Shown in pieces: positions 13,628 to 20,819 of a stretch of 22,235 bases of DNA; positions within the stretch are counted from its first letter, which is position 1; each line of letters opens with the position of its first letter. The stretch lies in NCBI GenBank assembly GCA_030040865.1, contig JASHSX010000181.1:1-22235 (forward strand), given 5' to 3'. This DNA is from Thermoplasmata archaeon. Its GTDB lineage: Archaea > Thermoplasmatota > Thermoplasmata > Lutacidiplasmatales > UBA184. The position numbers were made by a program, and so were the translations under genes. The notes beneath the pieces were generated by a model. The model was given only the letters and a program-made list of their open reading frames with translations. It was not told the origin of the DNA and made no database searches.

Positions 13628-14601
13628 CGTCCCACGAACAGGATCCGCGATCCTTCCGGCGTGACCCTCACGGGAAGTCGCTGCATCGGCGACAGGGCGG
13701 CCGATATTTGACGGCTGCGTTCGGGCGGGTGCACGAGGAGGAGAAATCCGCCCCCACCGGCGCCCGTGATCTTGCCCCCGTAGGCGCCGGCGTCCGTCGC
13801 CGCGCGGTACTGGCGGTCGATCGCGTCGTTCGAGATCCCCTCGGTGAGACCGCGCTTCAACGTCCAGCCTTCGTCGAGCACGCCCCCCAGCCGCTCGTAG
13901 TCCCGGCCGACGATCGCCGCGCGGGCTTCGCCCGCGAGCGCGCGCATGCGCGTGAGCGCCTCCCGGTTCACCCCGGTGCGGGCGTCCTGGCCTTTCAGGA
14001 TGCCCTCGGCCCGGCGGGTGACCCCCGTGTAGAACAGCGAAAGGTGGTCGCTCAGGCCCTCGCGGTCGGCGGTCGAGAGCGGGAGGGGCGAGGCCCGGAC
14101 GGTGTCGTCCGCGCGGAAGTCGAAGTGCTGGACGCCGCCGAACGCGGCGATGTACTGGTCCTGCTTCCCGAGCGTCCCGTGGAGCCGCTCGATCTCGATC
14201 CGGCACGCCTCCTCGGCGAGCTCGGTCGGGTCCTTCAACACCCCGCGGTGGGCGTGGAGGGCGTTCAGGAGCCCGACGGTGAGGGTCGACGACGACCCGA
14301 GCCCCGTGCCCTCCGACGGGATGTCCGCGATCGTGTGGACCTCGAGCGACTCCCGCACGCCGACCGCGTGCATCGCCTCACGGACGAGGCCGTGCTGGAG
14401 GTCCTCGAGGCGCTCGACGTTCTCGGTCCGCGAGTAGGCGACCCGGATCGACCGGTCGAACTTCTCGTTCACGAGGACGTGCACGTACTTGTCGATCGCC
14501 GCGCTCGTCACCGCACCGCCGCCGTAGTCGCGGTAGAACGACGGGAGGTCGGTCCCCCCGCCGGCGAAGCTCACGCGCAGCGGCGTCCGGGTGATGATCA
14601 C
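13624..14601 (-). CDS. hddA: D-glycero-D-manno-heptose 7-phosphate kinase, GHMP family (325 aa)
   Basis: This kinase adds the 1-phosphate to heptose 7-phosphate in the GDP-heptose route. GHMP motifs are complete: the N-terminal RTPLRVSFAGGGTDLPSFY (5-23), the ATP loop SEGTGLGSSSTLTVG (96-110) and the C-terminal GGKITGAGGGGFLLLV (275-290). RIEIERLHGTLGKQDQY (134-150) also matches the sugar-kinase subgroup. The GTG at 14601 fits a CATAAGAG box 29 nt upstream, giving a leaderless transcript. The long in-frame extension upstream lies antisense to the helicase gene and is not coding. Pairing with gmhA through an ATGA overlap supports the heptose assignment over other GHMP sugars. The later enzymes hddC and gmhB are not in the window. 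Confidence 0.93.
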   Translation of the reverse strand: MIITRTPLRVSFAGGGTDLPSFYRDYGGGAVTSAAIDKYVHVLVNEKFDRSIRVAYSRTENVERLEDLQHGLVREAMHAVGVRESLEVHTIADIPSEGTGLGSSSTLTVGLLNALHAHRGVLKDPTELAEEACRIEIERLHGTLGKQDQYIAAFGGVQHFDFRADDTVRASPLPLSTADREGLSDHLSLFYTGVTRRAEGILKGQDARTGVNREALTRMRALAGEARAAIVGRDYERLGGVLDEGWTLKRGLTEGISNDAIDRQYRAATDAGAYGGKITGAGGGGFLLLVHPPERSRQISAALSPMQRLPVRVTPEGSRILFVGR

Positions 14602-14623
14602 GGGCGCCGGAGGCCGCGAGGGC

Positions 14624-14634
14624 CCTCTTATGGA
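14624..14634 (-). promoter_or_regulatory. TATA-like box of the heptose operon, inside the helicase stop region
   Basis: The minus strand reads CCATAAGAGG, centred about 29 nt before the hddA GTG at 14601. The TAA within it is the stop codon of the helicase gene, so promoter and stop share bases. Confidence 0.55.
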
Positions 14635-16703
14635 TTGTTGTGCCCGACCGGGCCCGCGGGCGAGGACGCGCTGTCCGGCCGGTTCGGGCTGCGCGACCAG
14701 CGGGCCCGGCGGCCGTAGAACGCCCGCGTGGTCGCCCCCAGGTCGTCGATCGGGGCGAGCCCGGGCAGCACCTTCGCGAACGCGGGGGCCCGTCGGTCGA
14801 GCACGATCGCGATCCCGCGGTCGTGCTCCGAGCGGATCATCCGCCCGACCGCCTGCAGGATCGCCCGCTGGGCCGGCGCCTCGACGGTGTACTCCCAACC
14901 CTTTCCGGTGGTCGCGTCGATGAACCGGCGCAGCGCCTCCCGCTTCGCGGTCGGCCGAGGGTACGGGATCCCGACCATCACCACCGCCTCGAGCTCCTCG
15001 TCGGGATAGTCGATCCCTTCCGAGAGCCGGCCACCGGCGACGCCGAGCAGCACGGTCCCTTCGGGGTCCTTCTTCCATCCCTCGATCGAACGCCAGAGGT
15101 CGCCCATCGGGATCTTCGCGTACTCGATGAACACGTTGCCGGGGAGCTGCGACTGGAGCCCGGCCTCCAGCACCTTCTGCATCAGCTCGAAGCTCGGGAA
15201 GAAGACGGCCGTCTTGACCGGCAGGCTCTGGAGCACCTCGACCAGACGGTCGGCGAGCCGAGCGATCGCCCGGGGGTCGCTCCGGAGCTCCTCGAACCGG
15301 GTGGTCACGGTGGGATCGAAGAGGAATCGGCGGTTCTCGGGGGGGAAGTGGGACGGCACGTCGAGGAGCCGGCTCCGTTCGCCCAGCCCGAGGGCGTCGC
15401 GGTACTCGGTGAGCGGGGCGAGAGTGCCGGAGAGGTGGACCGAGAGGTGGCAGTCGAGGACCGGCCGCGCGGGGACGGACGCGTCGAGCGAGTACGCCTC
15501 GAGCGCGGGCCGGGGCACCCGGGTCGCGACCTTCGCGTAGCCGGGCGGCTCGAGCTGTGGCCAGGAGAGGAGCGTGAGGGCGACGGTGTGGACCCAGGAA
15601 CGCGGGAGATGCCGCTCGCGGCGCCGCTCCTCCTTCAGGTTCTCGCCCCAGGTCGCGAGGGCGCCCAGCCAGGTGTCGTAGCGGTGGGTCGTCCCGCCGA
15701 TGGCGGTCAGGAGAGCGTCCTCGAAGACCGTCGCGGGGAGGACCGCATCGTCGTCCCGCGCGAGCGCCTGGATGAGCTCCTCGACCGCGGCCCCGACGAT
15801 GTCGAAGAACCGCGTGGCGCTCGGTCCGTCGGGGAGCTGGAAGTCGCCGCGCTCGGCGACCTCGGCCCGCGCGCGGCGGACGGACTCCTGGGGCAGCGAG
15901 ACGCTGGTGAGCTCCCGCAGGTGGCTCGGGAGATTGTGCGCCTCGTCGACGACGAGATCGATCCGATCCGGCCCGACGCCCATCCAGTCGAAGAGGGAGC
16001 GGCGGATGTGCGGGTGGAAGAAGAACGCGTACGGGGCCGTCACGAGGTGGGCCCGGGGGACGAGCCGCTTCGAGAGCTCGTAGGCGCACAGGTTCTCGTC
16101 CCGGCAGAACCGCTCGAACTCGTGGGGGGCCGGGAGCTGCTCGGAGAAGCGGGTGACCAGGTCGTCCACGTCCGACTGCAGGACCCGGGCGTAGTACGGG
16201 CAACCGTCGAGGTCCGTGAGATCGATCTCCCCGCCCTCGGGGAGCTCGGGCGGGGGCGCGAGCGGGACCTCGCCGCGCAGGGCCCGCTCGGTCGTCCGCT
16301 TCCGATCGGCGCACAGCTTCCCGTGCTCCTCGGCCGTGGCCCCCTTCACCTCGGCCACGTTCTCGAGGAGGAAGCACCGTCGGGCGCGGCCCTGGAGCCC
16401 GACCGCGAGGATCGGCCGGTCGAGACGATGGGCGATCGTCCGGGCCTCGTGGAGCACCTGGACCTCCTGCGAGTGGGTGCGGACGAGGTAGAGGATGCGG
16501 TGATCGGCGCGGACCGCGTGCTCGACGAGCGGCGCCAGCGTCGCGACGGTCTTCCCGCTGCCCGTGGGGGCATTGATCAGCAGCGGGCCGCCCCGTTCGG
16601 CCACGGAGGCGACCTCCTTCACGATCGCGTCCTGACCGGGACGGACGCGGTACGGGAACAGCGACGGAAGTTCCGAGGATGAGCTCACGGGCGCCGTACG
16701 CAC
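14628..16703 (-). CDS. XPD/Rad3-like superfamily 2 DNA helicase with Fe-S domain (691 aa)
   Basis: This is a 5'-3' helicase of the XPD/DinG group used in DNA repair. Walker A is NAPTGSGKT (44-52), motif II is VVDEAHNLPS (251-260) and motif VI is QAVGRMIRSEHDRG near 645. GRLSEGIDYPDEELEAVVMVGIPYPRP forms the motif V region. The Fe-S cluster ligands are probably C110 (GRARRC), C131, C168 (GCPYY) and C206 (LCAYE). C200 is an extra cysteine close to the fourth. The Fe-S region is longer than in crenarchaeal XPD, with a Pro/Glu-rich insert at about 145-160. Starts are GTG 16703 or GTG 16688; 16703 is closer to the CCTTAAAAC box. The last 25 residues are basic and probably disordered. Confidence 0.94.
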   Translation of the reverse strand: MRTAPVSSSSELPSLFPYRVRPGQDAIVKEVASVAERGGPLLINAPTGSGKTVATLAPLVEHAVRADHRILYLVRTHSQEVQVLHEARTIAHRLDRPILAVGLQGRARRCFLLENVAEVKGATAEEHGKLCADRKRTTERALRGEVPLAPPPELPEGGEIDLTDLDGCPYYARVLQSDVDDLVTRFSEQLPAPHEFERFCRDENLCAYELSKRLVPRAHLVTAPYAFFFHPHIRRSLFDWMGVGPDRIDLVVDEAHNLPSHLRELTSVSLPQESVRRARAEVAERGDFQLPDGPSATRFFDIVGAAVEELIQALARDDDAVLPATVFEDALLTAIGGTTHRYDTWLGALATWGENLKEERRRERHLPRSWVHTVALTLLSWPQLEPPGYAKVATRVPRPALEAYSLDASVPARPVLDCHLSVHLSGTLAPLTEYRDALGLGERSRLLDVPSHFPPENRRFLFDPTVTTRFEELRSDPRAIARLADRLVEVLQSLPVKTAVFFPSFELMQKVLEAGLQSQLPGNVFIEYAKIPMGDLWRSIEGWKKDPEGTVLLGVAGGRLSEGIDYPDEELEAVVMVGIPYPRPTAKREALRRFIDATTGKGWEYTVEAPAQRAILQAVGRMIRSEHDRGIAIVLDRRAPAFAKVLPGLAPIDDLGATTRAFYGRRARWSRSPNRPDSASSPAGPVGHNNP

Positions 16704-16733
16704 TGCTCCGCGGGCGCTGAGCCGCGGCGGAGG

Positions 16734-16742
16734 GTTTTAAGG
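16734..16742 (-). promoter_or_regulatory. TATA-like box of the helicase gene
   Basis: The minus strand reads CCTTAAAAC, the most A/T-rich patch in the 97-base gap between fixX and the helicase, about 35 nt before the GTG at 16703. Transcription would start roughly 9 nt before it. Confidence 0.5.
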
Positions 16743-16800
16743 TGCGTGTTGAGTGGAACGGCTCCGACCGCCGGAACGCCGTCGACCGGCCGGAGATTCC

Positions 16801-17121
16801 CTACCCGTAGGCGTACCGAACGCCGTACGGACCGCGCGGCAACTTCCAGGTGACCGACCCCTGGTCGCAGGCGATGTCGCACGCCCCGCACTCGACGCAA
16901 TCCTCGTAGCGGAAGACGAGCCGTCCCTCGATCCTCTGGTAGCACTGCGCCGGGCACACGAAGGTGCAGAACGAGTGCGGGCACTTCGCGCAGATCTCGG
17001 GCCTGGTCGTGATATGGGCGTGCTCCTTCGAATCGGTGGCGTAGCGGAGCGTCGCGAGCCGCCGCTTGATCTCGACCCGTTCGACGGCGGCGTTCGGGCG
17101 GCCCTCGACCGTCTCCGCCAT
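16801..17121 (-). CDS. fixX: FixX-type ferredoxin (106 aa)
   Basis: This is a small iron-sulfur protein of the FixX family, the usual partner of FixABC electron-transfer flavoproteins feeding quinone. Signature stretches are CAKCPHSFCTFVCPAQCY (44-61) and CVECGACDIACDQGSVTW (75-92), then LPRGPYGVRYAYG at the C-terminus, a close match to FixX. The second group has the C-x2-C-x2-C-x3-C pattern of a 4Fe-4S site; the first has C44, C47, C52, C56 and C60. The ATG at 17121 is 15 nt after the mdh stop, so the two are probably co-transcribed. No fixA, fixB or fixC is in the window, so its flavoprotein partner must be elsewhere. Confidence 0.92.
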   Translation of the reverse strand: MAETVEGRPNAAVERVEIKRRLATLRYATDSKEHAHITTRPEICAKCPHSFCTFVCPAQCYQRIEGRLVFRYEDCVECGACDIACDQGSVTWKLPRGPYGVRYAYG

Positions 17122-17136
17122 CGCGCGGCCCTCTTC

Positions 17137-18081
17137 CTACGGGGGCAGCTTCGCGAGGATCGCGAGGTCGTCCCGGACCGCCTTGGCGCTCGCCCGGAAC
17201 GCGTCCCACTCCCCCGGCGTCAGGTCGACCTCGACCACCCGTTCGATCCCCTGCCGGCCGATCACCGCCGGGGCGCCCAGGTAGACGTCGCGCTCCCCGA
17301 ACGCGCCGTCCAGGTGGACCGCTGCGGGAACGAGACGGTGCTCGTCGTTCGCGACGGCCCGGACGAGCTCGGCCTGGGCGGCCGTCGGGGCGTAGAACGC
17401 GCTCCCGGACTTGAGGAGGTTCACGATCTCGCCGCCCCCCTGCTTCGTCCGCTCCACGATGGCGTTCAACCGCTCCGCCGGGAGGAGGCGCGCGAGAGGG
17501 ACCCCCGAGACGCTCGTGAGCGAGAGGATCGGGACCATCGTGTCGCCGTGCGTGCCGAGGACGAACCCCGTCACGTCGCGCGGGGCGACCTTGAGCTCGT
17601 CGGCGACGAACGTGCGGAACCGCGCCGTGTCGAGCGTCCCGGACTCCCCGAACACGCGGTTCGAGGGGAGGCCGCTCTGCTTCCAGAAGTAGTAGGTCAT
17701 CACGTCCACCGGGTTCGTGACGACCACGGCCACGGCCTGGGGCGCCTTCGCACGCAGGGCCTGGGCATGGCCCTTCACGATCGACGCGTTCTTCTCGAGT
17801 AGATCCGACCGGCTCATCCCGGGCTTGCGGGCGAGCCCGGCCGTCTCCACCACGACGTCGGCTCCCGAGAGCGCGTCGAGCGACGTCGAACCCGTCACCT
17901 TCGTGGCGAACCCCAGGATCGGGGCCGACTCTGCGATGTCGAGGGCCTTCCCCTGCGGGAGGCCGTCGACGATGTCGACCAGCGTCACCTCCGCCGCGAC
18001 GTCCATCTCGGCGAGACGTTGGGCGAGCGATCCCCCGATGTTGCCCGCGCCCAGGACCACGATCTTGCCGAGCGCGCTCAC
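17137..18081 (-). CDS. mdh: Malate dehydrogenase, LDH-like type (314 aa)
   Basis: The enzyme interconverts malate and oxaloacetate with NAD(P). The Rossmann motif is VLGAGNIGG (9-17), with D36 (LVDIVDG) for the NAD ribose. Substrate residues are R85 and R91 in ARKPGMSRSDLL, the arginine marking malate rather than lactate specificity. N123 (VVTNPVDV), R154 (LDTARFR) and the catalytic H178 (GTHGD, with D151 as partner) are present. Length is typical. The GTG at 18081 has GGAGGAG about 5 nt upstream and a CTTAAG box (18116-18121) behind it. The longer in-frame extension runs antisense to the coiled-coil gene and is not coding. Confidence 0.96.
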   Translation of the reverse strand: MSALGKIVVLGAGNIGGSLAQRLAEMDVAAEVTLVDIVDGLPQGKALDIAESAPILGFATKVTGSTSLDALSGADVVVETAGLARKPGMSRSDLLEKNASIVKGHAQALRAKAPQAVAVVVTNPVDVMTYYFWKQSGLPSNRVFGESGTLDTARFRTFVADELKVAPRDVTGFVLGTHGDTMVPILSLTSVSGVPLARLLPAERLNAIVERTKQGGGEIVNLLKSGSAFYAPTAAQAELVRAVANDEHRLVPAAVHLDGAFGERDVYLGAPAVIGRQGIERVVEVDLTPGEWDAFRASAKAVRDDLAILAKLPP

Positions 18082-18115
18082 GGGCTCCTCCCGGGCGGGT
18101 CCACCGTCCCGCGGG

Positions 18116-18121
18116 CTTAAG
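18116..18121. promoter_or_regulatory. TATA-like CTTAAG box in the divergent mdh / coiled-coil gene gap
   Basis: The palindromic CTTAAG reads the same on both strands, about 37 nt before the mdh GTG and about 90 nt before the plus-strand ATG at 18208. It most likely serves mdh. A second A/T patch, GTTGATTC (about 18173-18180), is better placed for the plus-strand gene. Confidence 0.4.
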
Positions 18122-18207
18122 CGTGGCCCCCGGCCCGGCGCTCTCGTCACGGCGGTCGCGCGTGGGCCGAAAGGTTGATTCTGTCTCGTCGCCGTTCCTC
18201 GCCTTCC

Positions 18208-18459
18208 ATGGTCGATGTCGGGAACGTCCTGGAGACCGTCCAGGAACGGGACAAGTGGCGACGTCGGATGGAGGTGCTCGGCCGCTCCCTGGAGGAGATC
18301 CGGGAACAGCGTCGGCGGCTCGAGGTCCGGCTTCGCCGGATCAAGCACGAACTCTCCCGGCTGCGGTCCGCCCGCGAGGCGGTCGCCAGCATGAGCCCGG
18401 CCTCGGTGCCGGTGGGGGTGCGACGTGGCTCGGCGACCATCGGTTTCACTGGTCGATAG
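18208..18459 (+). CDS. Small coiled-coil protein (83 aa)
   Basis: I do not recognise the family. After MVDVGNVLETVQ the chain from about residue 13 to 58 is a highly charged Arg/Glu/Leu helix with heptad character (WRRRMEVLGRSLEEIREQRR), then a Ser/Pro/Val/Gly-rich tail. The ATG at 18208 is preferred over the earlier in-frame ATG at 18175 because it follows an A/T patch at leaderless distance. Its 3' end overlaps the next coiled-coil gene by 35 nt in another frame. The pair may form a hetero-oligomeric coil; this is a guess from adjacency. Confidence 0.65.
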   Translation: MVDVGNVLETVQERDKWRRRMEVLGRSLEEIREQRRRLEVRLRRIKHELSRLRSAREAVASMSPASVPVGVRRGSATIGFTGR

Positions 18460-18655
18460 AGAGGAAGCGCTCCTCGCGAGCCAGCGCGAGGTGCTGACCG
18501 AGGTGACCCGGCTCCGTAAGGAGGAGGAGTACCTCGACCTCAAGGTCCGACAGGCCCGCGAGCAGGTCCGCTACTACGAGCAGCTCCTGGCGCTCCTGCG
18601 CCGAGACTGGGGGAAGAACCCGGGACTCTCCGACCTCGTTCGCCGTCTCGGCTGA
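18425..18655 (+). CDS. Second small coiled-coil protein (76 aa)
   Basis: The product is almost wholly helical and charged (DREEALLASQREVLTEVTR and so on, about residues 11-62), ending GLSDLVRRLG. No known family was recognised. The GTG at 18425 gives a 35-nt overlap with the upstream frame. Internal starts would shorten the helix. It ends 11 nt before the ketopantoate reductase start, so all three genes probably form one transcript. The similar size and composition of the two coiled-coil proteins suggest partners rather than chance frames. Confidence 0.6.
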   Translation: MARRPSVSLVDREEALLASQREVLTEVTRLRKEEEYLDLKVRQAREQVRYYEQLLALLRRDWGKNPGLSDLVRRLG

Positions 18656-18666
18656 GCCGGTCCCCC

Positions 18667-19614
18667 GTGCGGGTCGTGGTGGTCGGCGCCGGTGCCATCG
18701 GTACGGTGCTCGCGGGGAGCCTCGCCGTCGCCGGCCACTCGGTCACCGTCGTCGTTCGACCGGCCTATCTGGAGCGCGTCCGCGCGGACGGCCTCCGGAT
18801 CGAGGACGAGTCCGGAACCACCCGGGTCCGCGTGACCGTCGAGGATCGTCCTCCGCTCGACGGCGAGGACCTCACGATCTTGGCCGTGAAGACGTTCGAC
18901 CTTGCCGACGCGGCGCGATCGCTCCGTGCGGTCCTCCCTCTCCCGGTCCTGCTCCCCCAGAACGGATTGGGCGTCGAACGGACCGCCGACGCCGCGCTCC
19001 GCACCGCCGGGTGGTCGGACCCCGGCCGCTACCTCGTACGCGCGGTGAACAGCGTCCCGGCCACAGCGCTCGGCCCCGGGGCGGCCCGGTGGGGCGGGCA
19101 CGGGGAGATCCTGCTGCCGGCGCCCGAGGAGGCCGGGAAGGCGGCCCCGCACGTCGCCGAGTTCCAGCATCTCCTCGCGAGCGCCGGCTTCGGGGTGCGG
19201 CTCGCCTCGGGGTTCGGCCGGGAGCTGTGGCGGAAGGCGCTCGTCAACGCCGCCATCAATCCCGTGACCGCTCTCCGGGGGGTCCCGAACGGCGAACTGC
19301 TCGGCGAGCCGTACCGGTCCGAGTCCCTCGAGCTCCTGCACGAGGGGGCGCGCGCCGCGGCCCGCGCGGGCTTCGTCTTCGCCGACGCGGAGATCGACGC
19401 GGACTGGGAGCGGGTCGTGCGCTTCACCGCCGCGAATCGCTCGAGCATGCTCCAGGACCTGGACCGCGGGCGACCGACGGAGATCGACGCGATCTCGGGG
19501 GAGATCCTGCGAACGGCGGCCGCGCACGGGCTCGATCTCCCTCGGACCCGGGCCATCGTGGAGTTGGTGACCGCGCGGGTCGCCGCCTCGTCCCCCCGGG
19601 CACAACCGTCTTAG
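18667..19614 (+). CDS. panE: 2-dehydropantoate 2-reductase (315 aa)
   Basis: This enzyme reduces ketopantoate to pantoate for coenzyme A synthesis, with NADPH or NADH. The dinucleotide motif is VGAGAIG (6-12). AVKTFD (73-78) carries a conserved Lys, QNGLG (98-102) the conserved Asn, and ELWRKALVNAAINPVTAL (186-203) holds the catalytic K190 with N194 and N198. NRSSMLQDLDRGRPTEIDAISGEI (257-280) is the C-terminal signature, with the conserved Ser and Glu (E272). The GTG at 18667 is the first start after the coiled-coil gene. Length matches the family. A distinct ketopantoate-reductase-like dehydrogenase of other substrate cannot be excluded. Confidence 0.92.
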   Translation: MRVVVVGAGAIGTVLAGSLAVAGHSVTVVVRPAYLERVRADGLRIEDESGTTRVRVTVEDRPPLDGEDLTILAVKTFDLADAARSLRAVLPLPVLLPQNGLGVERTADAALRTAGWSDPGRYLVRAVNSVPATALGPGAARWGGHGEILLPAPEEAGKAAPHVAEFQHLLASAGFGVRLASGFGRELWRKALVNAAINPVTALRGVPNGELLGEPYRSESLELLHEGARAAARAGFVFADAEIDADWERVVRFTAANRSSMLQDLDRGRPTEIDAISGEILRTAAAHGLDLPRTRAIVELVTARVAASSPRAQPS

Positions 19615-19637
19615 GACGGGGCCCCTCGGACCCGGGC

Positions 19638-20819
19638 ATGCGCGAGAAGCGGGGTCTCGGATCCGCCCCGCTCAAGGGCCGCCGGGTCCTCGTGCGGGTG
19701 GATTTCAACGTTCCCCAGGACGCGAACGGCCAGATCGCCGACGACCGTCGGATCGTGGAGGCCCTGCCCACGTTGAACCACCTGCGGGCCGCCGGGGCCC
19801 GCTCGATCCTGATGTCCCACCTCGGTCGTCCGGACGGCCACCGGGACCCGCGCTTCTCGCTACGTCCGGTCGTCCATCGCCTGAGCGCGGTCCTCGGCCA
19901 GCCGGTGCCGCTCGCCGACGACATCGTCGGCATCCACGCGATCGAGCAGTCGACGCGCCTTGAGAACGGCCAGTTCCTGATGCTCGAGAACCTGAGGTTC
20001 CATCCGGGCGAGGAGGCGAACGACCCCGCGTTCGCCGCTCAGCTCTCGCGGCTGGGCGAGCTGTTCGTCGAGGATGCGTTCGGCTCGGTGCACCGGGCCC
20101 ACGCCTCCACGGTCGGCGTGGCGAAGCGCCTGCCGTCGTTCGCCGGTCTCCTCGTCGAGCGCGAGATCCGCGAGCTGTCGCGTCTGCGCGACGGCATCGA
20201 GCGCCCGTACGCGGTGATCGTGGGCGGGGCGAAGGTCGCCGACAAGCTGCCGCTGCTCACGAGCTTCTGCGGTCGAGCGGACCGGATCCTCCTCGGCGGG
20301 GCGCTCGCCTTCCCGTTCCTCGCGGCGCGCGGGGTGGCGCTCGGGGCCACCCGGGTCGAGGCCGGCCAGGAGGCGAACGTGGCGGAGCTGCTGAACGCCG
20401 CCCGGACCGCCGGCACGGAGGTGGTCCTTCCGACCGACCTCGTGGTCGAGCGTCCGGGCCGCCCCGATCCCGAGGTGGTCGATCTGAAGAGGGTGCCCGC
20501 CGATGCGCTCGCGCGCGACATCGGACCCGCGACCCGGGCGAAGTTCCTCGGCTCCCTCGACGGCACGCGGACGTGCTTCTGGAACGGACCGCTCGGACTC
20601 GCGGAGGACGAGCGGTTCGCCGTCGGGACCCGCGAAGTCCTGGCGGGACTGGGACGGATCCCCGGTTACCACGTCGCCGCCGGTGGCGACTCGGCGCGAG
20701 TCGCCCAGGAGCTCGGGGTCTCGGGCAGCTTCGCCTTCATCTCGACGGGCGGTGGGGCCGCGCTCGAGTTCGTGGAAGGCGCCGAACTGCCCGGGCTCGC
20801 GGTCCTCCCCGACGCGTGA
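19638..20819 (+). CDS. pgk: Phosphoglycerate kinase with bacterial-type signatures (393 aa)
   Basis: This glycolytic/gluconeogenic enzyme interconverts 1,3-bisphosphoglycerate and 3-phosphoglycerate with ADP/ATP. Motifs in order are RVDFNVP (20-26), SHLGRP (60-65), MLENLRFHPGEEAND (115-129), EDAFGSVHRAHASTVG (145-160), VGGAKVADKLPLL (195-207), GGALAFPFL (220-228), WNGPLG (315-320), GGDSA (349-353) and STGGGAALEFVEG (369-381). The HRAHAST and KVxDK forms resemble bacterial enzymes; archaeal PGKs I know read HRSQPS and KVEDS. The ATG at 19638 lies about 26 nt after a weak TTAG patch in the panE stop, giving a leaderless start. Its last 83 nt overlap the convergent cutA frame. Confidence 0.95.
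   Translation: MREKRGLGSAPLKGRRVLVRVDFNVPQDANGQIADDRRIVEALPTLNHLRAAGARSILMSHLGRPDGHRDPRFSLRPVVHRLSAVLGQPVPLADDIVGIHAIEQSTRLENGQFLMLENLRFHPGEEANDPAFAAQLSRLGELFVEDAFGSVHRAHASTVGVAKRLPSFAGLLVEREIRELSRLRDGIERPYAVIVGGAKVADKLPLLTSFCGRADRILLGGALAFPFLAARGVALGATRVEAGQEANVAELLNAARTAGTEVVLPTDLVVERPGRPDPEVVDLKRVPADALARDIGPATRAKFLGSLDGTRTCFWNGPLGLAEDERFAVGTREVLAGLGRIPGYHVAAGGDSARVAQELGVSGSFAFISTGGGAALEFVEGAELPGLAVLPDA

Noticed and set aside
14602..16377. Extension of the hddA frame to a 917-aa protein
   Set aside because: The extra part is antisense-type Arg/Pro-rich sequence in another frame of the helicase gene; the kinase motif starts at 14601.
14640..16682. 680-aa plus-strand frame opposite the helicase
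   Set aside because: Composition is typical of an antisense shadow, with no recognisable motif.
18082..18543. N-terminal extension of malate dehydrogenase
   Set aside because: It overlaps the coiled-coil gene on the other strand, is Ser/Arg-rich, and a GTG with a strong ribosome site lies at the expected enzyme start.
19011..19637. N-terminal extension of phosphoglycerate kinase over panE
   Set aside because: It reads panE out of frame; the kinase homology begins at the ATG at 19638.
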